Source: Paenibacillus contaminans
GTDB taxonomy: Bacteria; Bacillota; Bacilli; Paenibacillales; NBRC-103111
Direction of reading: 5' to 3'
Assembly: GCF_003285015.1 (NCBI RefSeq)
Contig: NZ_QMFB01000015.1
Coordinates: 96,768-160,767, forward strand
Length of the DNA stretch: 64,000 nt
The notes under the pieces were generated by a model that worked only from the letters and a program-made list of their open reading frames with translations, was not told the origin of the DNA and did not search any database. Positions 42,527 to 51,679 of this stretch are shown here, one piece after another; position 1 is the stretch's first letter; every line of letters begins with the position of its first letter. A program made the position numbers and the translations under genes.

Positions 42527-44191
42527 TCACGTATTGTTCAACTTGTATTCTTGCGGCGTGATGCCCGTGTTTTTTTTGAAAAACTTGCCGAAGTATGAAA
42601 CGTTGTAGAACCCGAGCTCCAGTGCGACTTCATGTATCTTTTTCCCTTCCATGAGCAGCAGTTCTTTCGCTTGCGTCAGCTTAAGCAGCTTCATGCGTTC
42701 CGATAACGGAATCCCTTTTTCGGCGTGATATAGCCGCGACAGGTAGTAAGGGCTTAAATGAAAATGCTTTGAAATCTGGTCCAGCGTAATGTTTTGATTG
42801 ATGTATTTCACAATGTAGGCGTCCACTTTTTCTGCAATTTCTTTTTTTTGATCCCTTTTTTCGAGCTCCGTATGGGAGAACAGCGCTTCGGACAAGCGTA
42901 TGCAAAAATCCTCAAAAGCGGACCAATGAGCGAACGAATTGTAGTTGGAAAGTAGGGTCAGATCAAGTTCGCCGCCGATGACCCGCGAAATTTTCCTGGC
43001 GTTAATAAAAGACAGATACATCGCGGAAAGGTGCGCGAATATTTCCATTTGCAGCGTGAAATCGAGAAAAACGGCTTTTTGCGTGATACGGATAAAATCG
43101 GCCAATGTGCGGTTGAACTCTTTTTTATCTCCTGATTCGAGCGTATTCGTTAGCTGGTTGATATACCGCTTGATATCTTTGGGCAATAGCTCTTGCTCGC
43201 CGTTCTGCAGCAGCATGTCGCCGGCTTTCTCGACCCATATGATGCCTTCATCGAGCCCGATTCCCCGCTGCATCCATTCGGCCATTTCCTTGTAGGCATG
43301 GTGAATGTGAAGCCAGCCTACATTCGGCTTGGATAAAATGAATGAGACCGGGAGCTGCAAATATTGCTGGACGGAATGCTGTATTTTTTCAAGCAGCTCG
43401 TTAATGTACCATTGCAGGCGGACCGGATCCCGCTTCTCTTCTATATCGTACAGGTCCCCCGATTGCTCCACGGTCCGGTGCTGAATAAACCAGACCAAAT
43501 AACGGTCGTCCGTGACCGGAACGATCCTGCATGCCTCGAGCAAAAATTCCTCCACAATATTATTTATCGCATATTGCAGCAGAAGCTTGTCTTTAAGCGG
43601 AAAATGCTGCGGCCAACGGTCCACTCTCCCCATCATCAAAATCACATTCTCATTCGGTTCAAGCGGGATGTGAAGCGATTGCAATTCTCCGGTGATGAAG
43701 TCAAGCGATTGAGGGGCACCGTCGAACAGCGCTTCAAAAAAATCTTTTTGCAGCAAATAATTCGCTTTCTGCAGTTGGGTTTCGGCTTGCGACATAATAT
43801 CGTTCATCTGCAATTCCGCATCGATCTCCGCAATGACCCGCTGAACCGTTTCGACGATCTTTTCATCCTCAACCGGCTTTAATAAATAATCGAATGCATG
43901 GTGCTGCAGGGCGGTTTGCAAATATTCATAATCCGAATATCCGGATAGGAAGATGACTTTGCACCTGCTCCATTGCTTTCTGACATGCTTGATCAGCTCG
44001 AGCCCAGTCATGATCGGCATACGGACGTCGGTAATCAGAATATCGATCCGATTGTTCCGCATAATGTCCAGGCCTTCGTGAGCCGAATGGGCCTTCCACA
44101 CGATGAGGTCCAAATGCTCGATTCTTTTCAGCATATTGTAAGTTGTCTCAACGATAATCGGCTCGTCGTCGATCAGCAGGACATTATTCAT
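42527..44191 (-). CDS. YesN-type response regulator with AraC DNA-binding domain
   Basis: 554 residues. Receiver with DDEP at the start and Asp in DILITDVRMPIMTG. A long central helical linker follows and the C-terminus has two AraC HTHs (DQISKHFHLSPYYLSRLYHAEKG, IHEVALELGFYNVSYFGKFFKKNTGITPQEYK). It overlaps the YesM-type kinase gene that precedes it. Controls the divergently oriented ABC and glycosidase genes, as is typical in Paenibacillus. Confidence 0.94.
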   Translation of the reverse strand: MNNVLLIDDEPIIVETTYNMLKRIEHLDLIVWKAHSAHEGLDIMRNNRIDILITDVRMPIMTGLELIKHVRKQWSRCKVIFLSGYSDYEYLQTALQHHAFDYLLKPVEDEKIVETVQRVIAEIDAELQMNDIMSQAETQLQKANYLLQKDFFEALFDGAPQSLDFITGELQSLHIPLEPNENVILMMGRVDRWPQHFPLKDKLLLQYAINNIVEEFLLEACRIVPVTDDRYLVWFIQHRTVEQSGDLYDIEEKRDPVRLQWYINELLEKIQHSVQQYLQLPVSFILSKPNVGWLHIHHAYKEMAEWMQRGIGLDEGIIWVEKAGDMLLQNGEQELLPKDIKRYINQLTNTLESGDKKEFNRTLADFIRITQKAVFLDFTLQMEIFAHLSAMYLSFINARKISRVIGGELDLTLLSNYNSFAHWSAFEDFCIRLSEALFSHTELEKRDQKKEIAEKVDAYIVKYINQNITLDQISKHFHLSPYYLSRLYHAEKGIPLSERMKLLKLTQAKELLLMEGKKIHEVALELGFYNVSYFGKFFKKNTGITPQEYKLNNT

Positions 44192-45911
44192 ATGTAACCG
44201 CTCCTTCTGTTGTAAGAATAAGCGCTGCGATTAGTCCGCCTAACGGATTCGTTCGCAGCCGTATTCCGCTGCCTTTGCCATAGCGCAGCTGCAAGCGGCG
44301 GTGCACGTTCCAAAGCGCATGATCGCTGAATTCATGCTCCAGCGCGCCGGCTTCTTCCCATTTCCTAAGCAGCTCGGGCGGTGCGCCTTTGCCGTTATCT
44401 TCAATTTCAATTGTCAGACTTCCGGGATTCGCTTCAACGCGAACATGGATTTTGCCTTCGTAAACATCCTCCAGACCGTGAACGATTGCATTTTCCAAAA
44501 AAGGCTGGACGATCAGACGAGGAACTTCCCAAGATTGAAGCGATCCTCGCTCATCAAACTGGATGGAGATTCTGCTTCCGAAGCGAATCTGTTGGATCGA
44601 TGCGTAAACCTTGGCATGCTGCAGCTCCTTTTCCAGCGAAACGAAATCGTCTTTGTTCTGCGTAATGAATTTAAAGTACTCGCCTAAATGCTTGGACATT
44701 GCGGAAACGCCTTCAAAATCTTCCTCTTGCGCCATCCGGTATAAAATATACAGACTATTGTACAGAAAATGAGGATTTACCTGCGATTGAAGCTGTTTAA
44801 GCTCCGCTCTCTGCGATCGGATCGTCTGCTCGTATACTTGCTGAACGAGAAACTTGAGCCTGGCCGTCATTTGATTGAATTGATTGTACAAATAGTGAAA
44901 TTCATCCTTGTTGAGATGCTGCAGGTTAATATCGAATTGACCGATCTCGACCTTCTTGAAAGCTTGCATTAATTTGCGAAGCGGCTTGTGAATGAAGCGC
45001 AGCAGCAAGTAAGAGACAATGACGATAACAAAGATGGATATGATGTAGAGCATGGTCGACCATTTTTTGAATGCATGTACGGGCTTCAGCATTTCATCTT
45101 CCTCGGCGATCGTCACAAGCGTCCACCCGGAAGCGAGAAAAGGCTTGGCGAAGCGGAGATACGAGATGCCGTCCAGCTTGAATAATGAACTGTCTATGCC
45201 GGTTGTATGTGTGATAAGCTGCGTGTTCCCTGCCGGAACATCGATAGAAGGAATTAGGAACCGATCGGTATTACCGTTGGACATGAGGTACGAAACGCCG
45301 GTTCCTTGCTCGTTCATGTCGGCAAGATCCTTGCTGATTTTATCGACGGACAGTTCAATGACGAGCAGAAATTGGCTATTGGTCAAATAGGGGAAACCCA
45401 TCGGAATAAAGAGACGATCGTCCAGAGCGACGATGCCGGAACGTGCCGGTCTGCGTGAAAGAAAATCGTTCAGCTCCTGCGGGTCCATTTCGGTATGTCC
45501 GGTAACCGATGAGAGCCGCCGCTCCAGATTGGGCATGAGGACGAACGCCTCTTTAATATATCTGCTGGATGCAGCAAGAGTCATAAGCTTGGAATGCAAA
45601 TCGTTGATCGTTTTCGTTTTTTCGTAGGGACGAAGCGTATCCGAGCGGATGCTGATCATCTGCAAATCAGAATCCTTAAGAAAGTTTTCCTGCAGCTGCA
45701 GCACGTTTTTTAATTCCGATTCCATGGAGGACACGAAATAATCCGATTTTTGCTTCATGAGGACCAGAACTTGCTGTCGAATAATATCGACGCCGGATTT
45801 GCTCATCAATGTGCCGATTAAATAAATAGGGATGCAAACCATAAGAAAGGTAGTCAACAGCTTAAGAAAAATACCGTATCTGAAAGGAAATAAATTGGAA
45901 ATATTTATCAT
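44184..45911 (-). CDS. YesM-type sensor histidine kinase
   Basis: 575 residues from ATG 45911 (GAAAGGGG upstream). Two membrane helices (about 13-33 and 285-305) flank an extracellular Cache-like sensor; then HAMP, the His_kinase domain with QVNPHFLYN (phospho-His) and a HATPase (VQPFLENAIVHGL, EIEDNGKGA). Senses a carbohydrate or its bound binding protein outside the cell. Overlaps the response-regulator gene and is divergent from the transporter. Confidence 0.94.
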   Translation of the reverse strand: MINISNLFPFRYGIFLKLLTTFLMVCIPIYLIGTLMSKSGVDIIRQQVLVLMKQKSDYFVSSMESELKNVLQLQENFLKDSDLQMISIRSDTLRPYEKTKTINDLHSKLMTLAASSRYIKEAFVLMPNLERRLSSVTGHTEMDPQELNDFLSRRPARSGIVALDDRLFIPMGFPYLTNSQFLLVIELSVDKISKDLADMNEQGTGVSYLMSNGNTDRFLIPSIDVPAGNTQLITHTTGIDSSLFKLDGISYLRFAKPFLASGWTLVTIAEEDEMLKPVHAFKKWSTMLYIISIFVIVIVSYLLLRFIHKPLRKLMQAFKKVEIGQFDINLQHLNKDEFHYLYNQFNQMTARLKFLVQQVYEQTIRSQRAELKQLQSQVNPHFLYNSLYILYRMAQEEDFEGVSAMSKHLGEYFKFITQNKDDFVSLEKELQHAKVYASIQQIRFGSRISIQFDERGSLQSWEVPRLIVQPFLENAIVHGLEDVYEGKIHVRVEANPGSLTIEIEDNGKGAPPELLRKWEEAGALEHEFSDHALWNVHRRLQLRYGKGSGIRLRTNPLGGLIAALILTTEGAVTYE

Positions 45912-45996
45912 GCAAAAGAGCGCCCCTTTCATTCACTACCATCATAATTGGTAAAAAATAAATGGGCAATAGAATAGCAACAGAGTGCGCAGGATG

Positions 45997-46014
45997 ACAA
46001 GGATTGTCCCTTGT
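45997..46014. promoter_or_regulatory. Inverted repeat in the YesM/ABC divergent region
   Basis: ACAAGG (45997-46002) and CCTTGT (46009-46014) spaced by six bases. May bind the AraC-type regulator; no other evidence. Confidence 0.35.
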
Positions 46015-46081
46015 TCAGGGATACCGATTCACTTAAAGTAACGGTATACACTCGAGTGGAAACAATTAGGGGGAATGATCG

Positions 46082-47737
46082 TTGAAGAAGCGAAGAAGCA
46101 AACTCGCAATAACCGTCATGCTTGTTGCCGCATTATCGGCTGCAACGCTTAGCGCTTGCCGCAGCAGCGAAGAAAAGCAAACAAGCGGTGAAAATAGCGA
46201 AGGAAAGCAGGTATCCTTCGAGCCGCTGGGTAAATTCGAGCCGGCCATTGAACTGAAAATTGGAAGAACGGAAGACAATTACAAGTACGATCCCGGTCAA
46301 TCTATCGATAAGAATCTGATTTACGATTTATACGAGAAAGAATTAGGGGTCAAATTAATTAACGAGTGGGTCGTACCTTCGGATCAATACACGGCCAAAT
46401 CGAATGTAGCCATCTCCTCCGGCAATATTCCCGATTTATTCGCGGTGGACGGCGTTCAACTAAGAAATCTCGTTGAAGCGGATATGATTGAAGATTTAAC
46501 GGAGGTATATAAAAACTACGTAAGCGAGGATACCAAAAAAATAGTGGACGAGGACGGCGGTTATTCGATAGATGCCGCTACAGTCAACGGAAAGCTGTAC
46601 GCTTTCCCTGCGACTACGCAAGGGTTCTGGACTTCGAACGTATTATGGATCCGCAAGGACTGGCTGGACAAGCTCGGCTTGCAGCCTCCCAAGACGATGG
46701 ACGATGTCGCCCATATCGCTTCCGAGTTTGTTAAAAATAATCCGGATGGGGTAAAGGGTACGTACGGGCTGGGCGTATCCAAGGAGCTGCAGCAGCTGAA
46801 CGGCTTTTTTAACGGCTTCCATGCGTATCCGTTCCAATGGGTCAAAGACGGCAGCGGCAAAACGGTTTACGGCGGCATTCAGCCGGAGATGAAGCCCGCT
46901 TTGCAGAAGCTGGCAGACATGTATAAAGCCGGTCTGATCGATGCGGAGTTCGGCGTGAAGGATTCCGGCAAAGTCGTCGAGGCGCTTGTTTCCGGCAAGC
47001 TCGGCATGCTCTACGGCAATTTCGGCCTTGCATTCGGAACGCCAAGCGATCTGGTGGCCAATAATCCGGATGCGGATCTTCGCGCTTATCCGATGCCGTC
47101 TTTCGACGATCAGCCTGCCAAAGCTTATGTCGGCCCGACCGCTAACAGATTCTGGGTGGTGCGCAAAGGTTACGAACACCCTGAAGTCGTCATGAGGTTT
47201 GCAAACTTTTTTACCAACGAGCAGAAAAATGCAAGACCGAACTATTCCTCCAATCCGGAAACCGGAACGTTGTATTGGCAGTATACGATACTCCAATTCA
47301 ATTCGCCGATGATGCAGGTAAACGAGCACCGGACCGTTAAAGCCGCGATGCTGGCCAAAGAGCAGCCGGACGAGAAAAAGCATACGTTTAACGAGAAGCA
47401 ATATTTGCAGGGGATTTACGATTATTTCAAAGACCCCAAAAACACGAAAAAAGCGGAGATACAAACCGGCTGGATGTATCAAGCGACATTCGGCACGCCG
47501 GACAGCGGCGCCGAAGTGCTGGACTATTATTTTAAAAATAAGCTGACGGTTACAACGCCGTTAAAGGTATCGTCCACGCCGACCATGTCGCAAAAAATGC
47601 CTACGCTTACCAAGATGGAGGAAGTTCTCTATACCAAAATCATCCTGGGCGAAGCCGGTATTGACGAGTTCGACAAATTCGTTGCCGATTGGAAGAAGCA
47701 GGGCGGCGACGAGATTACGAAAGAGTTAAATAAGTAA
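46082..47737 (+). CDS. Sugar ABC transporter substrate-binding lipoprotein
   Basis: 551 residues from TTG 46082 (GGGGGA at 46069-46074). Lipobox LSAC, Cys26. Large family-1 extracellular solute-binding protein of the LplA/YtcQ group, with SSGNIPDLFAV near residue 115 and KLYAFPATTQG. Binds an oligosaccharide released from plant or bacterial polymer; the ligand is unknown. Followed by two permease genes and no ATPase; this class shares an MsmX-type ATPase encoded elsewhere. Confidence 0.93.
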   Translation: MKKRRSKLAITVMLVAALSAATLSACRSSEEKQTSGENSEGKQVSFEPLGKFEPAIELKIGRTEDNYKYDPGQSIDKNLIYDLYEKELGVKLINEWVVPSDQYTAKSNVAISSGNIPDLFAVDGVQLRNLVEADMIEDLTEVYKNYVSEDTKKIVDEDGGYSIDAATVNGKLYAFPATTQGFWTSNVLWIRKDWLDKLGLQPPKTMDDVAHIASEFVKNNPDGVKGTYGLGVSKELQQLNGFFNGFHAYPFQWVKDGSGKTVYGGIQPEMKPALQKLADMYKAGLIDAEFGVKDSGKVVEALVSGKLGMLYGNFGLAFGTPSDLVANNPDADLRAYPMPSFDDQPAKAYVGPTANRFWVVRKGYEHPEVVMRFANFFTNEQKNARPNYSSNPETGTLYWQYTILQFNSPMMQVNEHRTVKAAMLAKEQPDEKKHTFNEKQYLQGIYDYFKDPKNTKKAEIQTGWMYQATFGTPDSGAEVLDYYFKNKLTVTTPLKVSSTPTMSQKMPTLTKMEEVLYTKIILGEAGIDEFDKFVADWKKQGGDEITKELNK

Positions 47738-47816
47738 AGGAATGAACAAAGGGAGGCGGACGATTGCCATCTTCCTCCCTTCCTTTTGACGGAATGCGGT
47801 TCTGGAGGTTGCCCGA

Positions 47817-48716
47817 GTGAATTCGAAACGTTGGAAAATGAATTTGCAGCTTCACATCATGCTTATTCCCGCTGTTTTTTTCGCCATTTTGTTTTCTTAT
47901 ATTCCGATGAGCGGAATCGTAATCGCTTTTCAAAGATTCATCCCGAACCGCGGATTTTTCAAGTCGACTTGGGTCGGCTTCGACAACTTTACGTATATGT
48001 TCAACATGCCGGACTTTTATCAAGTGATGTACAATACGGTTTTTATCGCATTGATGAAAATCGGCGCCGGGCTGATCGTACCAATCGTTTGCGCATTATT
48101 GCTTAATGAAATCAAAAATAAAGTGCTGGTTCGATCCGTCCAAACGATGATTTATTTGCCGCATTTCCTGTCGTGGGTCATTATCGGAGGCATACTCATC
48201 GACATTCTGTCCGTGGAGAACGGCGTGATTAACAGGGTGATCCAAGGTCTCGGATTGCCAGGCGCTTTTTTTCTTGGCAGCAATGCCTGGTTTCCATTTA
48301 CGCTGGTGATCTCCGACATTTGGAAAGAATTCGGTTTCGCTACCATTATCTATTTGGCTGCATTAACGGCGATAGACCCTACGATCTACGAAGCGGCATA
48401 CATCGACGGTGCCAACCGTTGGAAGCAGACGCTGCATATTACGCTGCCGGGGATCGCTCATATCGTTGTGCTGCTTGGGGTTTTAAGCCTGGGCAACGTG
48501 CTTAATGCCGGCTTCGAGCAAGTGTTTATTTTGTATAGTCCGTCCGTTTACCAATCCGGCGATATCATCGATACGCTGTTGTATCGGATCGGATTTGTGG
48601 ATGCGCAGTACGGGGTAGCAACGGCAATCGGTCTTATGAAATCGATGATCGCCGCTCTCTTGATCGGTTTATCCTATTGGCTCGCTTACCGTCTGGCCGG
48701 ATACCGAATCTTTTAA
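47817..48716 (+). CDS. Sugar ABC transporter permease, LplB type
   Basis: 299 residues, GTG start with GGAGG ten bases upstream. Six membrane helices; EAA motif region DPTIYEAAYIDGANRWKQTLHITLPGI. N-terminal LQLHIMLIPAVFFAILFSYIPMSGIVIAFQ is typical of LplB/YteP. Partner of the binding protein upstream and the LplC-type permease downstream. Confidence 0.94.
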   Translation: MNSKRWKMNLQLHIMLIPAVFFAILFSYIPMSGIVIAFQRFIPNRGFFKSTWVGFDNFTYMFNMPDFYQVMYNTVFIALMKIGAGLIVPIVCALLLNEIKNKVLVRSVQTMIYLPHFLSWVIIGGILIDILSVENGVINRVIQGLGLPGAFFLGSNAWFPFTLVISDIWKEFGFATIIYLAALTAIDPTIYEAAYIDGANRWKQTLHITLPGIAHIVVLLGVLSLGNVLNAGFEQVFILYSPSVYQSGDIIDTLLYRIGFVDAQYGVATAIGLMKSMIAALLIGLSYWLAYRLAGYRIF

Positions 48717-48732
48717 AAATGAGGGATAAACG

Positions 48733-49608
48733 ATGGGAGCCGGAGGAGCTTCAAGAAATGTATCAACCGTTGTCATAAGCGTGTTTTTGCTCGTTCTCGG
48801 TATTTTGTGCGTGCTTCCGATTATTCATATTTTAGCTTTTTCATTGAGCAGTCCCGCAGCGGCTGGAACGGGAAAGGTCGGCTTATGGCCGGTCGATTTC
48901 AGCTGGGACGCTTACACGTACATTTTGGACGAACCCAAATTCGGCAGATCGCTTGCGGTTTCGGTCCGGAGAGTTTTATTGGGACTATCGATAAGCTGCT
49001 TCTTGACATTGCTTACCGCTTATCCGCTTTCCAAAGAGTCTGCAAAGTTTCGCCCGCGAACGTTTTATGTCTGGTTTTTGGTTGTAACGATGCTGTTCAG
49101 CGGAGGACTCGTGCCTACTTACATGATCGTACGGACTTACGGCTTGCTGGACACGATATGGGCGTTAGTGCTGCCGGGGGCTTTGCAGGTATTCAATATT
49201 ACGCTTATGCTGAATTTTTTCCGCGGGCTGCCGAAAGAGCTGGAAGACTCCGCGTTCGTCGACGGCGCCGATCATTGGACGCTGCTGTTCCGGATTTACT
49301 TGCCGCTGTCGCTTCCCTCATTGGCTACGATCGGATTGTTCACGCTTGTTTATCATTGGAATTCTTGGTTCGACGGACTGATTTATATGAATAAACCGGA
49401 GCATTATCCGCTGCAGACGTATTTGCAAACGATCGTGGTGAAACCGGATATGAGCAAAGTGACGAGCTTCACAGAGTTGTTAAACGTGTCGCCAAGAACC
49501 GTCAAGACGGCGCAAATTATAGTCGGGATGCTTCCGGTCATTATCGTGTACCCGTTCTTGCAGCGTTTCTTTGTAAAAGGACTTGTTCTCGGCAGCGTAA
49601 AGGGATGA
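48733..49608 (+). CDS. Sugar ABC transporter permease, LplC type
   Basis: 291 residues. Six helices; coupling loop KELEDSAFVDGADHWTLLFRIYLPLSLPSLATIGLF. C-terminal PFLQRFFVKGLVLGSVKG is the conserved LplC/YtcP ending. Seventeen bases after the LplB-type gene. Completes the importer core. Confidence 0.94.
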   Translation: MGAGGASRNVSTVVISVFLLVLGILCVLPIIHILAFSLSSPAAAGTGKVGLWPVDFSWDAYTYILDEPKFGRSLAVSVRRVLLGLSISCFLTLLTAYPLSKESAKFRPRTFYVWFLVVTMLFSGGLVPTYMIVRTYGLLDTIWALVLPGALQVFNITLMLNFFRGLPKELEDSAFVDGADHWTLLFRIYLPLSLPSLATIGLFTLVYHWNSWFDGLIYMNKPEHYPLQTYLQTIVVKPDMSKVTSFTELLNVSPRTVKTAQIIVGMLPVIIVYPFLQRFFVKGLVLGSVKG

Positions 49609-49686
49609 GGTTCGAAAAGTTCCGGCAAACGGCCCGGTATCCGATACAATTGTAGTAAACATACTTTATGCGGGAGGATCCCCAGG

Positions 49687-51606
49687 ATGAGATATATCAA
49701 AAGAGCGGTTCATATCGATTTTCATACGCTTCCCGATATTCCCGATATCGGTTCCGACTTTGACGCCAAGGCGTTTGCACAAACGCTGAAAGAGGCGAAA
49801 GTGGAGTACATCAATGCATTCGCCAAATGCAATCTCGGCTTTGCCTATTATCCGACGGACATCGGCGTGAAGCATCAGCATTTGCATTTCGATATGTTCG
49901 GTCAAACCTTGGAGGAATGCCATAAGCTCGGAATCGGCGTTACGGCTTATTTTAATTTGGGCTTGGACCATGAAATGGCGAGAAAGCATCGGGATTGGTG
50001 CATTCTGAATAAAGAGGGACAAGTCGTTTACGGAGACCGGACGGAGCATTTTTTCCGAAATATGTGTCTGAATTCGGGCTACGGCGATTATATGCTTGCC
50101 ATGATTAAGGAGGTTCTCGACCGTTATCCGGTGGACGGCATTTTTCTGGATTGCATCAACATGCACCCGTACCCTTGCTACGGCGACGAATGCAATTTCG
50201 ATATGGTCATGCGCGGTATGGATCCGTTGAACGACGAGCATGTGCATGCCTTCTCCAGAGCACAGACGCTCGAATACTGCCGGAAAGTAAAAAAGCTGGT
50301 CGGAGACGAGAAGTTTCTGTTCCTGAACGGATTAACCTTCGGCGAAGCGGAAGGACTTAGCACGCATTGGGAAATCGAATGTTTGCCCGGTCTGTGGGGA
50401 TACGACTTCTTCCCGGCGCAAGCGGCATATGCCCGCAACCGCGGCGTTCAAGTTTTCTATATGACGGGCCGCTTCCAAGCCAGTTGGGGAGATTTCGGAG
50501 GTCTTAAGACGAAAGCTTCGCTGCAGAACGATTGCTGGGATGCCATAAGCAATGCCGTAACGACATCCGTCGGTGATCATATGCACCCCCGTTACGGGCT
50601 GGAGCCGGCAGTTTACCGAATGGTCGGGGAAGTGTATGCGGAGCTGGAGAAGCTTGAGCCATGGACGGATCATGCCAAAGCCGTAGCGGAAATTGCGATA
50701 TTGGCGCCAACCAGCGGCATTATCGATAAAAACCACAATGGCGCTGTCAGAATACTTGGCGAGCTTAAATATACGTACGACATCCTCGATGAGCGAATGG
50801 ATCTGTCGCCGTACAAAGTCGTTATTTTGCCCGACGAGCTTACAGTATCCGAGGTGCTGCAAGCAAAGCTGGAGCAGCATTTGGCAGAAGGAAAGGGCAT
50901 CATCGGCTCGGGTTATGCCGGTCTGAATCCCGAGAAGAGCAAGTTCGCCTTGGAAGCTTGGAATATGGAATATGAAGGGCCGGATCCGTGGAATAAATCG
51001 TACTTCAAGATGCTTGAGGAGTATGCCGGCATTCCGGACATGCCGCTCGCCGTTTACAACCAGGGGATTCAGATGCAGCTGAAGGACGGCGCGATTGCTG
51101 TCGCCGATTACGTGCAGCCGTATTTCAACCGGCATTGGGACGGGTTTCACGGTTATTTTTATGCCCCGTCGGATAAAAGCGCGGGCAGACCTGCGCTCGC
51201 CAGATCGGGAAACATTTTTCAGTTTTGCTTTAACATTTTTTCCGCTTATAACGAATTCGGTATGGCGGCGCATAAAAACGTTGTGAAATATTGCCTGGAG
51301 CAGCTGCTTCCGGATCCGTTGATCAAGTACGAAAATATGCCTTCAACGGCTCGCGTAACGGTAACCGCAAAGGATCGGATGCGGATGATTCATATCAAGA
51401 CGACCCATCCGGAGCCGAGGGGGAAGTACAATATTGTCGAGGATTGGCAAACGCTTACGGACGCAGCGGTATGGCTGAAACAGGATGAAGCCAAGGCTGT
51501 TTATTTGGCGCCGACGAAAGAGCCGCTCGCTTTTGAACGAAAAAATGGATATATCCGCATCCCTTTGCCCAAAGTGGGCGGATATGCTTTGGTCGTTGTT
51601 GAGTAG
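49687..51606 (+). CDS. Glycoside-hydrolase-like protein (GHL6/GH42-trimerization type)
   Basis: 639 residues, no signal peptide, so cytosolic. N-terminal TIM barrel (AVHIDFHTLPDI, AYFNLGLDHEMARKH, PVDGIFLDCINMHPYPCYGDEC) like the hypothetical glycosyl hydrolase 6 or GH29-like group. A Rossmann-like beta-galactosidase trimerisation domain follows (ILAPTSGIIDKNHNGAV, YKVVILPDELTVSE) and a small beta-sandwich ends it. Acts on the imported oligosaccharide; linkage unknown. RBS GGGAGGATC. Confidence 0.72.
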   Translation: MRYIKRAVHIDFHTLPDIPDIGSDFDAKAFAQTLKEAKVEYINAFAKCNLGFAYYPTDIGVKHQHLHFDMFGQTLEECHKLGIGVTAYFNLGLDHEMARKHRDWCILNKEGQVVYGDRTEHFFRNMCLNSGYGDYMLAMIKEVLDRYPVDGIFLDCINMHPYPCYGDECNFDMVMRGMDPLNDEHVHAFSRAQTLEYCRKVKKLVGDEKFLFLNGLTFGEAEGLSTHWEIECLPGLWGYDFFPAQAAYARNRGVQVFYMTGRFQASWGDFGGLKTKASLQNDCWDAISNAVTTSVGDHMHPRYGLEPAVYRMVGEVYAELEKLEPWTDHAKAVAEIAILAPTSGIIDKNHNGAVRILGELKYTYDILDERMDLSPYKVVILPDELTVSEVLQAKLEQHLAEGKGIIGSGYAGLNPEKSKFALEAWNMEYEGPDPWNKSYFKMLEEYAGIPDMPLAVYNQGIQMQLKDGAIAVADYVQPYFNRHWDGFHGYFYAPSDKSAGRPALARSGNIFQFCFNIFSAYNEFGMAAHKNVVKYCLEQLLPDPLIKYENMPSTARVTVTAKDRMRMIHIKTTHPEPRGKYNIVEDWQTLTDAAVWLKQDEAKAVYLAPTKEPLAFERKNGYIRIPLPKVGGYALVVVE

Positions 51607-51679
51607 GAGTGTTCGGAAGCCATTGAGGGCGGAAGCCGGAAGCCGGAAGTCGAAATCATGAGGAAAGATGGGACGAAAA

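Noticed and set aside
50332..51273. 313-codon minus-strand ORF opposite the GHL6-like gene
   Set aside because: No RBS, no recognisable domain; explained by codon bias of the plus-strand gene.
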